From the NCBI GenBank assembly GCA_025927765.1, contig JAICKU010000040.1, positions 1-35,191 of the forward strand: a stretch of DNA of 35,191 bases, written 5' to 3'. The DNA comes from Burkholderiales bacterium. Its GTDB lineage: Bacteria; Pseudomonadota; Gammaproteobacteria; Burkholderiales; Casimicrobiaceae. Of the stretch, positions 25,880 through 34,275 are shown piece after piece. Positions within the stretch are counted from its first letter, which is position 1. Each line of letters starts with the position of its first letter. A program made the translations under genes and the position numbers. Under the pieces are notes generated by a model. It worked only from the letters and a program-made list of their open reading frames with translations. It searched no databases and was not told where the DNA came from.

Positions 25880-26415
25880 CTCGCCCCGCCCTCGCGTTGC
25901 TTGCCAAGCTTGACGGGCTTCGCGTCGTCCCAACCGAACTCGGCCTGGCCACGCAGGCGCGCGCCGGCCGCGACCGTGAGCGAACCCGCTTTCACATCGC
26001 CGATCAGCACCCCCGACTGCAGCAGATCGACCAGCGTCGCTTCCTCGACGTTGCCTTCGAGTTCGCCGGCGATCGTCACCTTGTCCGCGCGGACGGCGCC
26101 GGTGAGCTTCGCGCCGTTTTCGATCGTGAGGTCGCCCTGCACGTTGACGTCGCCCTTGAACTTGCCGGCGATGCGCACGCTGCCGCCGCCTTCGATCTTG
26201 CCTTCGATCGTGATGTCGGAGGCGATCAGCGACTCCTTGCGCACGACCGGCGCTTCCGCACGCGCGACATGCGCGGGGGCCGGCGAGGGCGCGTGGTGCA
26301 CCGGAGCGGGCGCGGGTGTGATTTCGGGCTTGGGCGGCTCGTAGCGCGCGGGTTCGCGCGGTTCGGGCGCGGGCGTGGGCGTTGCCCGGGCGGTACTGTC
26401 TTTCCAGATGGCCAT
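25876..26415 (-). CDS. Bactofilin (polymer-forming cytoskeletal protein)
   Basis: A 179-residue bactofilin. Residues 15-58 are a Pro/Ala-rich flexible lead; residues 60-165 form the repetitive beta-helix core (SLIASDITIEGKIEGGGSVRI, GKFKGDVNVQGDLTIENGA, KVTIAGELEGNVEE). Bactofilins polymerise without nucleotide and scaffold cell-wall enzymes, stalks or polar pilus machinery. The tail (DDAKPVKLGKQREGGAS) overlaps the start of the zinc-ribbon gene. It is 35 bases downstream of the C13-like membrane gene on the same strand, and PilU lies just beyond, so a role in envelope or pilus positioning is a reasonable inference. Confidence 0.92.
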   Translation of the reverse strand: MAIWKDSTARATPTPAPEPREPARYEPPKPEITPAPAPVHHAPSPAPAHVARAEAPVVRKESLIASDITIEGKIEGGGSVRIAGKFKGDVNVQGDLTIENGAKLTGAVRADKVTIAGELEGNVEEATLVDLLQSGVLIGDVKAGSLTVAAGARLRGQAEFGWDDAKPVKLGKQREGGAS

Positions 26416-26450
26416 GGAAAAGTTCCTGTTATGACAATGGAATATCGAGG

Positions 26451-27950
26451 CTAACCCGAATCGCGCGCGGATGCAATGCTAAGCGACCGGGTCCCTTGAT
26501 GCCAAGAGAAAGTTCGAGCGCGGAACGTCGGCGCCGCGGTGCCGCGTTGCCGCGCGACGAGTCGGATCGGGGTCGCGTTCGAACCCGCGAAAGCCGTGGC
26601 CTCCGCCAGGGTGCGGCCCTGATGAGCGCGCAGCGACTTCAGGTGGTCGGCGATCGATGCACCCATCCACATCACCGGCGTGGGCGCGCCGAGCGCAGCG
26701 AGGCGCTTCTTCGCGGCGTCGAACGCCGCCTGCAGATCGTCGCTCTGGCCCATCTGGCCGAAGAACGCGTCGCCGAACCGGGACGCGACGAGACTGCCGG
26801 CGCAATCGTCCCCGCGCACGTTGGCGGCAGACGACGCGATCACGATCGTATCGTCGTCCGAGAGGGCGTCCTTCCATGCGCCGGCTGCGCAGGTCGACAC
26901 GACGACGATGCGCCAGCGGATGCCGGCCGCGTCGAGCAGTTGCTTGAGGCCGGGGGGTGACAGGTTCACGAGCTCGAGGGGCGGATTCGCCGCCGTCAGC
27001 GCGTGATCCGCTGCCGAGCTGCCCGTCAGGTACACCATCACGACGTCGTCATCCGGATCGACGAGGTCGCCGATCTCGAGCAGCGCTTCGCGCAGGTTCG
27101 TGATCGTTGCGAACGGCCGCTCGGCGACGGTCAGCGGACTGTTGACGAGCACGAGCGAGCGTCCCGACGTATGCCAGCGATTGTCCATCGCACGCTGCGC
27201 GGCCTCGACGTCGCTCACGAAGCCGGGCCGCCGCGCGTCCGGTGCGAAGCCGACGAAATAGAGATCGGTCACGCCGCGTCGCTCGTCGTCGAGCTGGTCG
27301 AGCGCGCGATCCATCAGGAACTGCTGCGCCGCGAGCACGGGCTCGGACGCCGGGTTCATCGCGTTCGACGCCGCGGCGGCGTCGTAGGTCCGCCACCATG
27401 GCTCGATGGGCCCGACGAGCGGCGAAAACCAGATGGGTGCAATGACGACGATGCCGCCGAACACCGCAAACGCGCGGCGATGGCGCGCAGCGCGATCCGT
27501 ACAGACGAAGACGGCGCGCATCGCGACGATCAGCATCCACGCGAAGAGCGCGGCATCGAACACGTCGCGCGTGAGGCCGGACACCACGGCCGACTGCCGC
27601 GGCAGGTCGGGCAGCAGGTGCACCACCTGGATCGCTGGAAACGACGCAAGGATGACGACGGGCAGCCAAAGGTACAGCGTGCGGTCGCGCCGCAGTGCCG
27701 CGAGCACGGCTGCGGTGAGCGCGAGCAGGCCGAGCGCGAAGAGCTCGCCGTGCACGCCGAGCACGGAAAAGCGCGCATCGCGGGCTGCACGCAGCCAGTC
27801 GGCATCGACGTCGATCGCTGCCGACACGAGCACGAGCAGCACGAGCTGCGCTGCCGACACGCGAAACGCCGCGGCGTCGACGGGCATGAAGAACGCGAGC
27901 CGAAGGCCCGCGGCGAGGTTTCGCCCGAGGGCGTGCAGGGCGCCGCGCAC
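26451..27950 (-). CDS. Membrane protein with C13 peptidase-like domain, catalytic His missing
   Basis: A 499-residue protein. Residues 15-180 hold four or five membrane helices; residues 205-420 resemble the bacterial branch of peptidase family C13 (legumain clan CD): DLYFVGFAPD, VVMVYLTG, ADHALTAANPPLEL, LLDAAGIRWRIVVVSTCAAG. The expected nucleophile Cys354 is present. In relatives the preceding strand ends S-H-G-S with the catalytic His; here it reads GSSA (310-313), with Ser at 311. The domain may thus bind substrate without cutting, or use His316 nearby. It starts 10 bases after the thrC stop and precedes bactofilin, so it may share their transcript. Confidence 0.75.
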   Translation of the reverse strand: MRGALHALGRNLAAGLRLAFFMPVDAAAFRVSAAQLVLLVLVSAAIDVDADWLRAARDARFSVLGVHGELFALGLLALTAAVLAALRRDRTLYLWLPVVILASFPAIQVVHLLPDLPRQSAVVSGLTRDVFDAALFAWMLIVAMRAVFVCTDRAARHRRAFAVFGGIVVIAPIWFSPLVGPIEPWWRTYDAAAASNAMNPASEPVLAAQQFLMDRALDQLDDERRGVTDLYFVGFAPDARRPGFVSDVEAAQRAMDNRWHTSGRSLVLVNSPLTVAERPFATITNLREALLEIGDLVDPDDDVVMVYLTGSSAADHALTAANPPLELVNLSPPGLKQLLDAAGIRWRIVVVSTCAAGAWKDALSDDDTIVIASSAANVRGDDCAGSLVASRFGDAFFGQMGQSDDLQAAFDAAKKRLAALGAPTPVMWMGASIADHLKSLRAHQGRTLAEATAFAGSNATPIRLVARQRGTAAPTFRARTFSWHQGTRSLSIASARDSG

Positions 27951-27960
27951 GTGAAAACGC

Positions 27961-29376
27961 TCAGCCGGAGACGTCGTGGTCGCGAACGAACGTCGCGACG
28001 GCGTCCGCGTCGGCGGGCAGCACCGTGCAATGCTGCGGACGCGATTCGAGTCCTTCGAACACGTTCGGGCGCGGCGGATCGATCGCGAGCGCCTCGCGGA
28101 TCGTCGCGGCGAACTTCGCGGGCTGCGCCGTCTCGAGACAGATCATCGGCACGCCGGGTTCGCGATGCGCGCGCGCAACGTGAAGCCCATCGGCCGTATG
28201 CGGGTCGACGAGCACGTCGTAGCGGCGCTTGACGTCGCGGATCGTCGCGATGCGGTCGGCGTGCGTGCTGCGGCCGGAAACGAAGCCACTCGCGCGGACG
28301 CGCGTGGCCACGGACGTGCCCGCGATGTCGAAGCTGCCGCCGGCACGAAGGTCGCGCCACAACGCGGCCAGCACATCGGCATCGCGGCCGGCCATGTCGA
28401 ACATGTAGCGCTCGAAGTTCGAGGCCTTCGAGATGTCCATCGACGGCGACGACGTCGCGTGCGTTTCCGCCGCGACGCGCGGACGGTACCGTCCGCTCGC
28501 GAAGAATTCGTGCAGCACGTCGTTCTCGTTGGTCGCGACGACGAGCCGTTGAACGGGCAGGCCCATCTCGCGGGCGACGTGGCCGGCGAGCACGTTGCCG
28601 AAGTTGCCCGAAGGCACGGCAAAGGCGACGCGCTCGTCGTCGCTTCGGGTCGCGGCGAAGTAGCCCTTGAAGTAATAGACGACCTGCGCCGCGATGCGCG
28701 CCCAGTTGATCGAGTTCACGGCACCGAGCGCGTGACGCCGCTTGAACGCAGCGTCGCCCGCGAGCACCTTGACGATGTCCTGGCATTCGTCGAACGTACC
28801 TTCGATCGCGAGGTTGTGGATGTTCGGTGCATCGAGCGAATACATCTGTGCCTGCTGGAACGCGCTCATGCGCCCGCGCGGCGACAGCATGTACACGGCG
28901 ATGCCCTGCTTGCCGAGCATCGCGTACTCGGCCGAGCTGCCGGTGTCGCCGGACGTCGCGCCGAGGATGTTGAGGCGCTCGCCGCGAAGCGCGTGCTCGA
29001 ACAGGTTGCCGAGGAGCGACAGCGCGATGTCCTTGAACGCGAGCGTCGGCCCGTTCGACAGGTGCAGCAGGTGCACGCCGGGCTCGAGCGTCGTGAGCGG
29101 CGTGATGTCGGAGCTGCCGAAGCGCGCGCGCGTGTACGTGAGGCGCACGAGGTCGTCGAGGTCGGCGTGCGCAATGTCGTCGGCGAAACGCGCGAGAATG
29201 GCCGAGGCGAGTTCCGGGTACGAGAGCGGCCGCAGCGCTGCAAGCTCATCGCGCGTCAACCGTGGATACGCGAGCGGCACCGCGAGGCCGCCGTCGGGCG
29301 CGAGGCCTTCGAGCAGGATCGCCGAAAACGGCTGCGGCGCGCCGCGCCATGCGCCACGCGTGCTGACGTACTTCAT
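27961..29376 (-). CDS. thrC: Threonine synthase
   Basis: A 471-residue PLP enzyme that turns O-phosphohomoserine into threonine. It starts MKYVSTRG, has SNGPTLAFKDIALSLLGNL with the PLP lysine Lys115, and GATSGDTGSSAEYAMLGKQG, the phosphate-binding motif. Its length and the long N-terminal domain match the class found in E. coli-like proteobacteria. It lies 40 bases downstream of hom, as the third gene of a threonine operon. Confidence 0.95.
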   Translation of the reverse strand: MKYVSTRGAWRGAPQPFSAILLEGLAPDGGLAVPLAYPRLTRDELAALRPLSYPELASAILARFADDIAHADLDDLVRLTYTRARFGSSDITPLTTLEPGVHLLHLSNGPTLAFKDIALSLLGNLFEHALRGERLNILGATSGDTGSSAEYAMLGKQGIAVYMLSPRGRMSAFQQAQMYSLDAPNIHNLAIEGTFDECQDIVKVLAGDAAFKRRHALGAVNSINWARIAAQVVYYFKGYFAATRSDDERVAFAVPSGNFGNVLAGHVAREMGLPVQRLVVATNENDVLHEFFASGRYRPRVAAETHATSSPSMDISKASNFERYMFDMAGRDADVLAALWRDLRAGGSFDIAGTSVATRVRASGFVSGRSTHADRIATIRDVKRRYDVLVDPHTADGLHVARAHREPGVPMICLETAQPAKFAATIREALAIDPPRPNVFEGLESRPQHCTVLPADADAVATFVRDHDVSG

Positions 29377-29416
29377 CGCTCGCGTCCGGGCGAACGTCGA
29401 TCGAAAGCCGTCATGC

Positions 29417-30733
29417 CTAACCCAGGTCCTCGAGCCGGATGCGCACGACCTTGCCGCGCACCGTCGGCAGCGATTCGATCTTCGCGATCGCGTCGACGAC
29501 GCGATGCTCGATCGACTTGTGCGTGAGCAGGATGATGTCGGTCTGGTCCTCGCCTTCGGTCGGCTCCTTCTGGATCATCGCGTCGATCGAGATCTCGCGA
29601 TCCGCGAGGATGCGCGTGATGTCGGCGAGCACGCCGGGGCGATCGAGCACGCGCATGCGCAGGTAATAGCTCGTCTCGACGTCGCCGATCGGCAGGAACG
29701 GCAGGTCGGTCAACTGATCGGGCTGGAACGCGAGGTGCGGCACGCGATGCTCGGGGTCGGCCGTGTGCATGCGCGTGACGTCGACGAGATCGGCGATCAC
29801 CGCGCTCGCGGTCGGCTCGGCGCCCGCGCCCGCGCCGTAATAGAGCGTGGCCCCCACGGCGTCGCCCTTCACCAGCACGGCGTTCATCGCGCCTTCGACG
29901 TTGGCGATGAGGCGCCGCGCGGGAATGAGCGTCGGATGCACGCGCAGCTCGATGCCGTTGGCCGCGCGCCGCGTGATGCCGAGGAGCTTGATGCGATAGC
30001 CGAGCTCTTCGGCGTAGCGGATGTCCTCGCGCGTCAACTTCGTGATGCCCTCGGCGTACGCCTTGTCGAACTGCATCGGCACGCCGAACGCGATCGCCGA
30101 CATGATCGTCAGCTTGTGCGCCGAGTCGATGCCCTCGACGTCGAACGTCGGGTCGGCCTCGGCGTAGCCGCGCGCCTGCGCCTGGGCGAGCGCGTCATCG
30201 AACGACGTGCCGCACTCGCGCATCGTCGACAGGATGAAGTTCGACGTGCCGTTGATGATGCCGGCGATCCACTCGATGCGGTTCGCGGTCAGGCCTTCGC
30301 GCAGCGCCTTGACGATCGGCACGCCGCCGGCGACCGCACCTTCGAACGCGACCATCACGCCCTTCGCGTAGGCGGCGGCGAAGATTTCGTTGCCGTACTG
30401 CGCGAGCAGCGCCTTGTTCGCGGTGACCACGTGCTTGCCGTGCGCGATCGCGTCGAGGATCAGCGAGCGCGCGGGTTCGATGCCGCCGATCAGCTCGCAG
30501 ACGATGTCGACGTCGTCGCGGCGAACGACCTCCGATGGCTGGCTCGTGAACTGCACGCCGCTCATGCCGCGCGTGCCCTGCCGCGCGCGCTCGAGCGAGC
30601 GCGTGCCGATCCACGTGATGCGAATCGGGCGCCCGGCGCGGCGCGTGATCTCCTCCTCGTTGCGGCGCAGCACGTCGAAGGTCCCGCGGCCGACGGTGCC
30701 AAAGCCGATGAGGCCGACGTGGAGGGGCTTCAC
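29417..30733 (-). CDS. hom: Homoserine dehydrogenase
   Basis: A 438-residue enzyme that reduces aspartate semialdehyde to homoserine. NAD(P)-binding [12 protein letters not shown] lies at 7-18; the middle has [28 protein letters not shown] and [25 protein letters not shown] holds active-site residues. The C-terminal 85 residues form an ACT domain ([17 protein letters not shown]), the usual site of threonine feedback. The GTG at 30733 overlaps the aminotransferase stop (GTGA), which implies coupled translation. Confidence 0.95.
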   Translation of the reverse strand: MKPLHVGLIGFGTVGRGTFDVLRRNEEEITRRAGRPIRITWIGTRSLERARQGTRGMSGVQFTSQPSEVVRRDDVDIVCELIGGIEPARSLILDAIAHGKHVVTANKALLAQYGNEIFAAAYAKGVMVAFEGAVAGGVPIVKALREGLTANRIEWIAGIINGTSNFILSTMRECGTSFDDALAQAQARGYAEADPTFDVEGIDSAHKLTIMSAIAFGVPMQFDKAYAEGITKLTREDIRYAEELGYRIKLLGITRRAANGIELRVHPTLIPARRLIANVEGAMNAVLVKGDAVGATLYYGAGAGAEPTASAVIADLVDVTRMHTADPEHRVPHLAFQPDQLTDLPFLPIGDVETSYYLRMRVLDRPGVLADITRILADREISIDAMIQKEPTEGEDQTDIILLTHKSIEHRVVDAIAKIESLPTVRGKVVRIRLEDLG

Positions 30734-31929
30734 AACAAGTGATCTTCCCGGAACATCTGCTTGATGCCTCGGATCGCCTGCCGCGTGCGCGCTTCGTTCT
30801 CGATCATCGCGAAGCGGACGTGCGCATCGCCGTACTCGCCGAAGCCGACGCCCGGCGACACCGAGACCTTGGCCTTCGTCAGCAGCCGCTTCGCGAACTC
30901 GAGCGATCCCATTTCCGCGTACACGTCGGGGATCTTCGCCCACACGTACATCGACGCCTTCGGCACGTCGACCTTCCAATTCGCCTCGTGCAGGCCCTTC
31001 ACGAGCACGTCGCGACGGCGCTGGTAGCGCTGCGCGATCTCGACGACGCAGTCCTGCGGACCTTCGAGCGCGGCGATGGCGGCGACCTGGATCGGCGTGA
31101 ACGTGCCGTAGTCGTGATAGCCCTTGATGCGCGACAGCGCATACACGAGTTCGCGATTGCCGACCATGAAGCCGATGCGCCAGCCCGCCATGTTGTAGCT
31201 CTTCGACATCGTGAAGAACTCGACCGCGACGTCGCGCGCACCGGGCACCTGCATGATCGACGGCGCCTGCCAGCCGTCGAAGCAGATGTCGGCGTACGCG
31301 AGATCGTGCACGATCCAGATGCCGTATTCCTTCGCGAGCGCGACGAGCTTCTCGAAGAACGCGAGCTCGACGCACTGCGCGGTGGGATTCGCGGGAAAGT
31401 TGACGATCAGCATCTTCGGCTTCGGCACCGACAGCTTGATCGTCTGCTCGAGCTCCGCGAAGAAGTCGACGTCGGGCGTCAGGCGCACCTGCCGGATGTC
31501 GGCGCCCGCGATCACCGGACCATAGATGTGGATCGGATAGCTCGGATTCGGCACGAGCACCGTGTCGCCGCGGCCGAGCGTGGCAAGGGCGAGATGCGCG
31601 ATGCCCTCCTTGGAGCCGATCGTGACGATCGCCTCGCTCTCGGGATCGAACGACACCCCGAAGCGCCGGTCGTACCAGTGGCAGATCGCGCGACGCAGGC
31701 GGGGAATGCCCTTCGACACCGAGTAGCCGTGCGTGTCGCCGCGCTGCACCGTCTCGACGAGCTTCTGCACGATGTGCGGCGGCGTCGGCCCGTCGGGGTT
31801 GCCCATTCCGAAGTCGATGATGTCCTCGCCGCGGCGGCGAGCCTCCATCTTGAGCTCGGTGGTAATGCTGAAGACGTACGGAGGAAGCCGGTCGATCCGG
31901 GCGAACTGCGTCTTGGGAAGCGTAGCCAT
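30730..31929 (-). CDS. alaC: Alanine-type aminotransferase (AlaC-like)
   Basis: A 399-residue fold-type I PLP aminotransferase. It has [16 protein letters not shown] near the start, [23 protein letters not shown] and the PLP lysine Lys243 in [14 protein letters not shown]. The family includes AlaC, which makes alanine from pyruvate and glutamate. It is the first gene of the alaC-hom-thrC run, the order usual in betaproteobacteria, divergent from the Mth938 gene by 159 bases. Exact amino donors are not evident from sequence. Confidence 0.9.
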   Translation of the reverse strand: MATLPKTQFARIDRLPPYVFSITTELKMEARRRGEDIIDFGMGNPDGPTPPHIVQKLVETVQRGDTHGYSVSKGIPRLRRAICHWYDRRFGVSFDPESEAIVTIGSKEGIAHLALATLGRGDTVLVPNPSYPIHIYGPVIAGADIRQVRLTPDVDFFAELEQTIKLSVPKPKMLIVNFPANPTAQCVELAFFEKLVALAKEYGIWIVHDLAYADICFDGWQAPSIMQVPGARDVAVEFFTMSKSYNMAGWRIGFMVGNRELVYALSRIKGYHDYGTFTPIQVAAIAALEGPQDCVVEIAQRYQRRRDVLVKGLHEANWKVDVPKASMYVWAKIPDVYAEMGSLEFAKRLLTKAKVSVSPGVGFGEYGDAHVRFAMIENEARTRQAIRGIKQMFREDHLL

Positions 31930-31991
31930 GGCGGGCGTCTTTCGTGAGCGCCCGGAACCGTCCGAGCGACGAGAGATCGTGAAGGGCTACA

Positions 31992-32021
31992 ATCGTACGC
32001 GAACTGCCTCGTTTTCCGCAA
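31992..32021 (-). promoter_or_regulatory. Possible sigma-70 promoter for alaC-hom-thrC
   Basis: On the minus strand TTGCGG (32021-32016) and TACGAT (31997-31992) are 18 bases apart and would give a leader of about 55 bases before alaC. TACAAT at 31988-31993 on the plus strand is a good -10 for the Mth938 gene but no matching -35 is seen. Confidence 0.35.
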
Positions 32022-32088
32022 CGCACAATCGAAGTTTTGGACAACCGGCCGTGCGTGCGTACAACGGCCGTCCGCACGTGATCCGTCG

Positions 32089-32457
32089 ATGAAATTCCAT
32101 CTGCAGACCCCCGCGCCGAACCTCGTCACCGCCTGCGGACCGGGATGGGTGCGCGTCGGCGCGGACGAATATCGGGAAAACCTCGTGCTGACCCCCGGGC
32201 ATGTCTCGCCCGGATTCGCGCCGTCGGGCTTCGACGCGCTGAAAGCGGACGATTTTGCGGCGCTCCTCGCGAACTCGCCCGAGATCGTGCTGCTCGGCAC
32301 CGGCGCCACGCAGCGCTTCCTGCGCCCCGCCGTCACCGCGCCGCTGCACGACGCGAACGTGGGGCTCGAGGTGATGGATACCCGCGCGGCGTGCCGCACG
32401 TACAACATCCTCGTCGCGGAGGGCCGCACGGTCGCCGCCGCGCTGATCGTGGAATAG
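32089..32457 (+). CDS. Mth938-domain protein (NDUFAF3-like)
   Basis: A 122-residue single-domain protein. It begins MKFHLQTPAPNLVTACGPGW, has the conserved IVLLGTGATQRFLRP and ends with VMDTRAACRTYNILVAEGRTVAAALIVE, matching the Mth938/DUF498 fold. The mitochondrial relative NDUFAF3 helps assemble respiratory complex I; bacterial function is not established. It sits divergent from alaC, a common arrangement in betaproteobacteria, and convergent with the Rieske gene. Confidence 0.92.
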   Translation: MKFHLQTPAPNLVTACGPGWVRVGADEYRENLVLTPGHVSPGFAPSGFDALKADDFAALLANSPEIVLLGTGATQRFLRPAVTAPLHDANVGLEVMDTRAACRTYNILVAEGRTVAAALIVE

Positions 32458-32459
32458 GC

Positions 32460-32472
32460 AGGGTCCGACCCT
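32460..32472. repeat. Short palindrome AGGGTCCGACCCT at a convergent junction
   Basis: Arms AGGGT/ACCCT around CCG, three bases after the Mth938 stop and 19 before the converging Rieske stop. On the minus strand it reads AGGGTCGGACCCTGC, the near-copy of the element after the GH31 gene at 23833. It could be a weak bidirectional hairpin or a dispersed repeat. Confidence 0.45.
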
Positions 32473-32491
32473 ACTCATCGGCCGCGCCGAT

Positions 32492-33199
32492 TCAGCACTC
32501 GATCGTGTTGCGGCAGTAGTTCGACAGCTCGCGCACGACGGTCGTATCGCCCACCGGCGCGTGGGCGCGGCCGAGGCCACCGTACTCGAACGTGAGCTTC
32601 ATCTCGTACTTCGCGAAGAACGGCACGAACTGCTCGGCGCCCGCCGTGCCGACCGCGTAGAGCTCGTCGCGCGCGGCGTCGTGCTCGAGCACGATGCACG
32701 CGAGCGGCTGGGGTGCGGGACCCGCGACGACGCGTGCGCCTGCCGACGGGTCGTACACGCTGTGGTCGGCGCAGCAGTGGATCACGTTCCCCGACGACGT
32801 CGCCGAACGCCGGCGCTGGTAGCGGATGAACGACACGTCGCGCGTCGGGTACGCGAGCTTGTGCGCGCAGATCGCCGAGAACGCCACGAGGTCGCGCGCC
32901 GGGCCCACGCCGCCGGGCGCCATGTACGGGTCCCCCTGCTCGCGATGCATCGCTTTCGCCGGCGGCACCGACTTCGCAAGCCGCAGCAGGAAGCATGGCG
33001 TGGCCGCATACGGGTACATGAACACGTAGTTCGTCTCGGCGGCGATCGCCGCCTGCCGGAGGGGATTGCCATGTGCATCGACGAGGCGCGCGCGCGCATA
33101 GCGGCGCACTTCGACGCCCTCCGGCAACGCAACGGCGCACGCGAGCGGCGCGAAGCCGGACAGCAGCGCGCACGAACCCAGGAATTCGCGACGCTTCAC
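32492..33199 (-). CDS. Tat-exported Rieske [2Fe-2S] protein
   Basis: A 235-residue protein. The twin-arginine start KRREFLG and following hydrophobic stretch mark a Tat signal, used for cofactor-loaded proteins. Iron-sulfur ligands are Cys111 and His113 (CAHKL) and Cys143 and His146 (CCADH), the Rieske pattern. A second cysteine (142) precedes the second pair and two more lie at the C-terminus (YCRNTIEC). It probably carries electrons in the periplasm, but it is not next to a cytochrome b or arsenite-oxidase gene, so the partner is unknown. It starts 13 bases after the deacetylase stop on the same strand. Confidence 0.85.
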   Translation of the reverse strand: MKRREFLGSCALLSGFAPLACAVALPEGVEVRRYARARLVDAHGNPLRQAAIAAETNYVFMYPYAATPCFLLRLAKSVPPAKAMHREQGDPYMAPGGVGPARDLVAFSAICAHKLAYPTRDVSFIRYQRRRSATSSGNVIHCCADHSVYDPSAGARVVAGPAPQPLACIVLEHDAARDELYAVGTAGAEQFVPFFAKYEMKLTFEYGGLGRAHAPVGDTTVVRELSNYCRNTIEC

Positions 33200-33212
33200 G
33201 ACTCAGCGCATG

Positions 33213-34139
33213 TCAATGGGCGACGAGTTCGCGCAAATGCGCCGCCGCGCTACGCCCAAGCGCCGACAGCGCGTAGCCGCCTTCCAGCGTCGACACGATG
33301 CGTCCCTTCGCGTGACGCGCGGCGACGTTCATCAGCTCGCGCGTCACCCACGCGTAATCGCTTTCGACAAACGCGAGGCCGGCCAGCGGATCGTCGCGAT
33401 GCGCGTCGAACCCGGCCGAAATCAGGATCAGCTCCGGCTCGTGTTCGTCGAGCGCGGGCAGCCAGCGCTTCTGCACGGCATCGCGGAATTCGGCGCCGCC
33501 GTTGCCTGCCGAAAGCGGGATGTTGACCATATTGGGCGCCGGGTTGTCGACACCCGAATACGGATACAGCGGATACTGGAACGTGGACACCATCAGCACG
33601 CGCTCGTCGTCCTCGAACATCTCCTCGGTGCCGTTGCCGTGATGAACGTCGAAATCGACGATGGCCACGCGCGAAAGGCCATGCACCGCGAGCGCATGCG
33701 CTGCGGCGACGGCGACGTTGTTGAAGATGCAAAACCCCATTGCGCGCCTGCTTTCCGCGTGGTGGCCCGGTGGACGCACCGCACAGAACGCGTTGTCGTG
33801 CCCGCCGCCGCACACCAGATCGACCGCGTGCACGACGGCGCCGGCGGCGTGGAACGCCGCGGTGACCGAATGCGGATTCAACGCCGTGTCGGGATCGAGA
33901 TAGCGCAGGCCGCTCGCGGGCGACGCCGCTTCGATCGCCTCGACGTAGCCCCGGTCGTGCACGCGCGCGATCTGCTCGACCGTCGCGCGCGGCGCCTCGT
34001 ACCGCCGGACGTGCGCGTCGAGCCCCGACGCCAGCATCTCGTCGGCGATCGCGGTCAACCGGTCGGGGCACTCGGGATGACCCGGGCCCATTTCGTGCTG
34101 CAGGCACGACGGGTGCGTGATGAAGGCGGTGCCGGTCAT
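33213..34139 (-). CDS. Histone-deacetylase-family enzyme
   Basis: A 308-residue zinc amidohydrolase of the HDAC/acetylpolyamine amidohydrolase superfamily. It has MGPGHPECPDRL at the start, the catalytic pair His126-His127 (RPPGHHAES), zinc ligands Asp164 and His166 (DFDVHHGNGT), a third Asp in SAGFDAHRDDPL and the final STLEGGY with the active Tyr. Bacterial members act on acetylated polyamines, acetoin-related compounds or proteins; the substrate is unknown. It is upstream of the Rieske gene and divergent from moxR. Confidence 0.92.
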   Translation of the reverse strand: MTGTAFITHPSCLQHEMGPGHPECPDRLTAIADEMLASGLDAHVRRYEAPRATVEQIARVHDRGYVEAIEAASPASGLRYLDPDTALNPHSVTAAFHAAGAVVHAVDLVCGGGHDNAFCAVRPPGHHAESRRAMGFCIFNNVAVAAAHALAVHGLSRVAIVDFDVHHGNGTEEMFEDDERVLMVSTFQYPLYPYSGVDNPAPNMVNIPLSAGNGGAEFRDAVQKRWLPALDEHEPELILISAGFDAHRDDPLAGLAFVESDYAWVTRELMNVAARHAKGRIVSTLEGGYALSALGRSAAAHLRELVAH

Positions 34140-34243
34140 GGATCGACCTTTCCTAGGAAGCGGTGGTGCAAGGCGCGCAACGAACGAGGCTTGGATCGGT
34201 AGCGAAGTCTAGCGTGAGCATGCGCCGGTGACGACCCTCGTAT

Positions 34244-34271
34244 GATCCCCGATACCTGATCCCCGATCCCT
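34244..34271. repeat. Two tandem 14-base units just before the MoxR gene
   Basis: GATCCCCGATACCT (34244-34257) is followed at once by GATCCCCGATCCCT (34258-34271), one base different. The second ends four bases before the moxR ATG, where a ribosome site would be expected; no purine-rich site is present. Repeat number may vary between strains. Confidence 0.6.
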
Positions 34272-34275
34272 GAAA

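Noticed and set aside
27976-31947. Several long plus-strand frames opposite thrC, hom and alaC
   Set aside because: All mirror conserved biosynthetic genes and have no recognisable domain.
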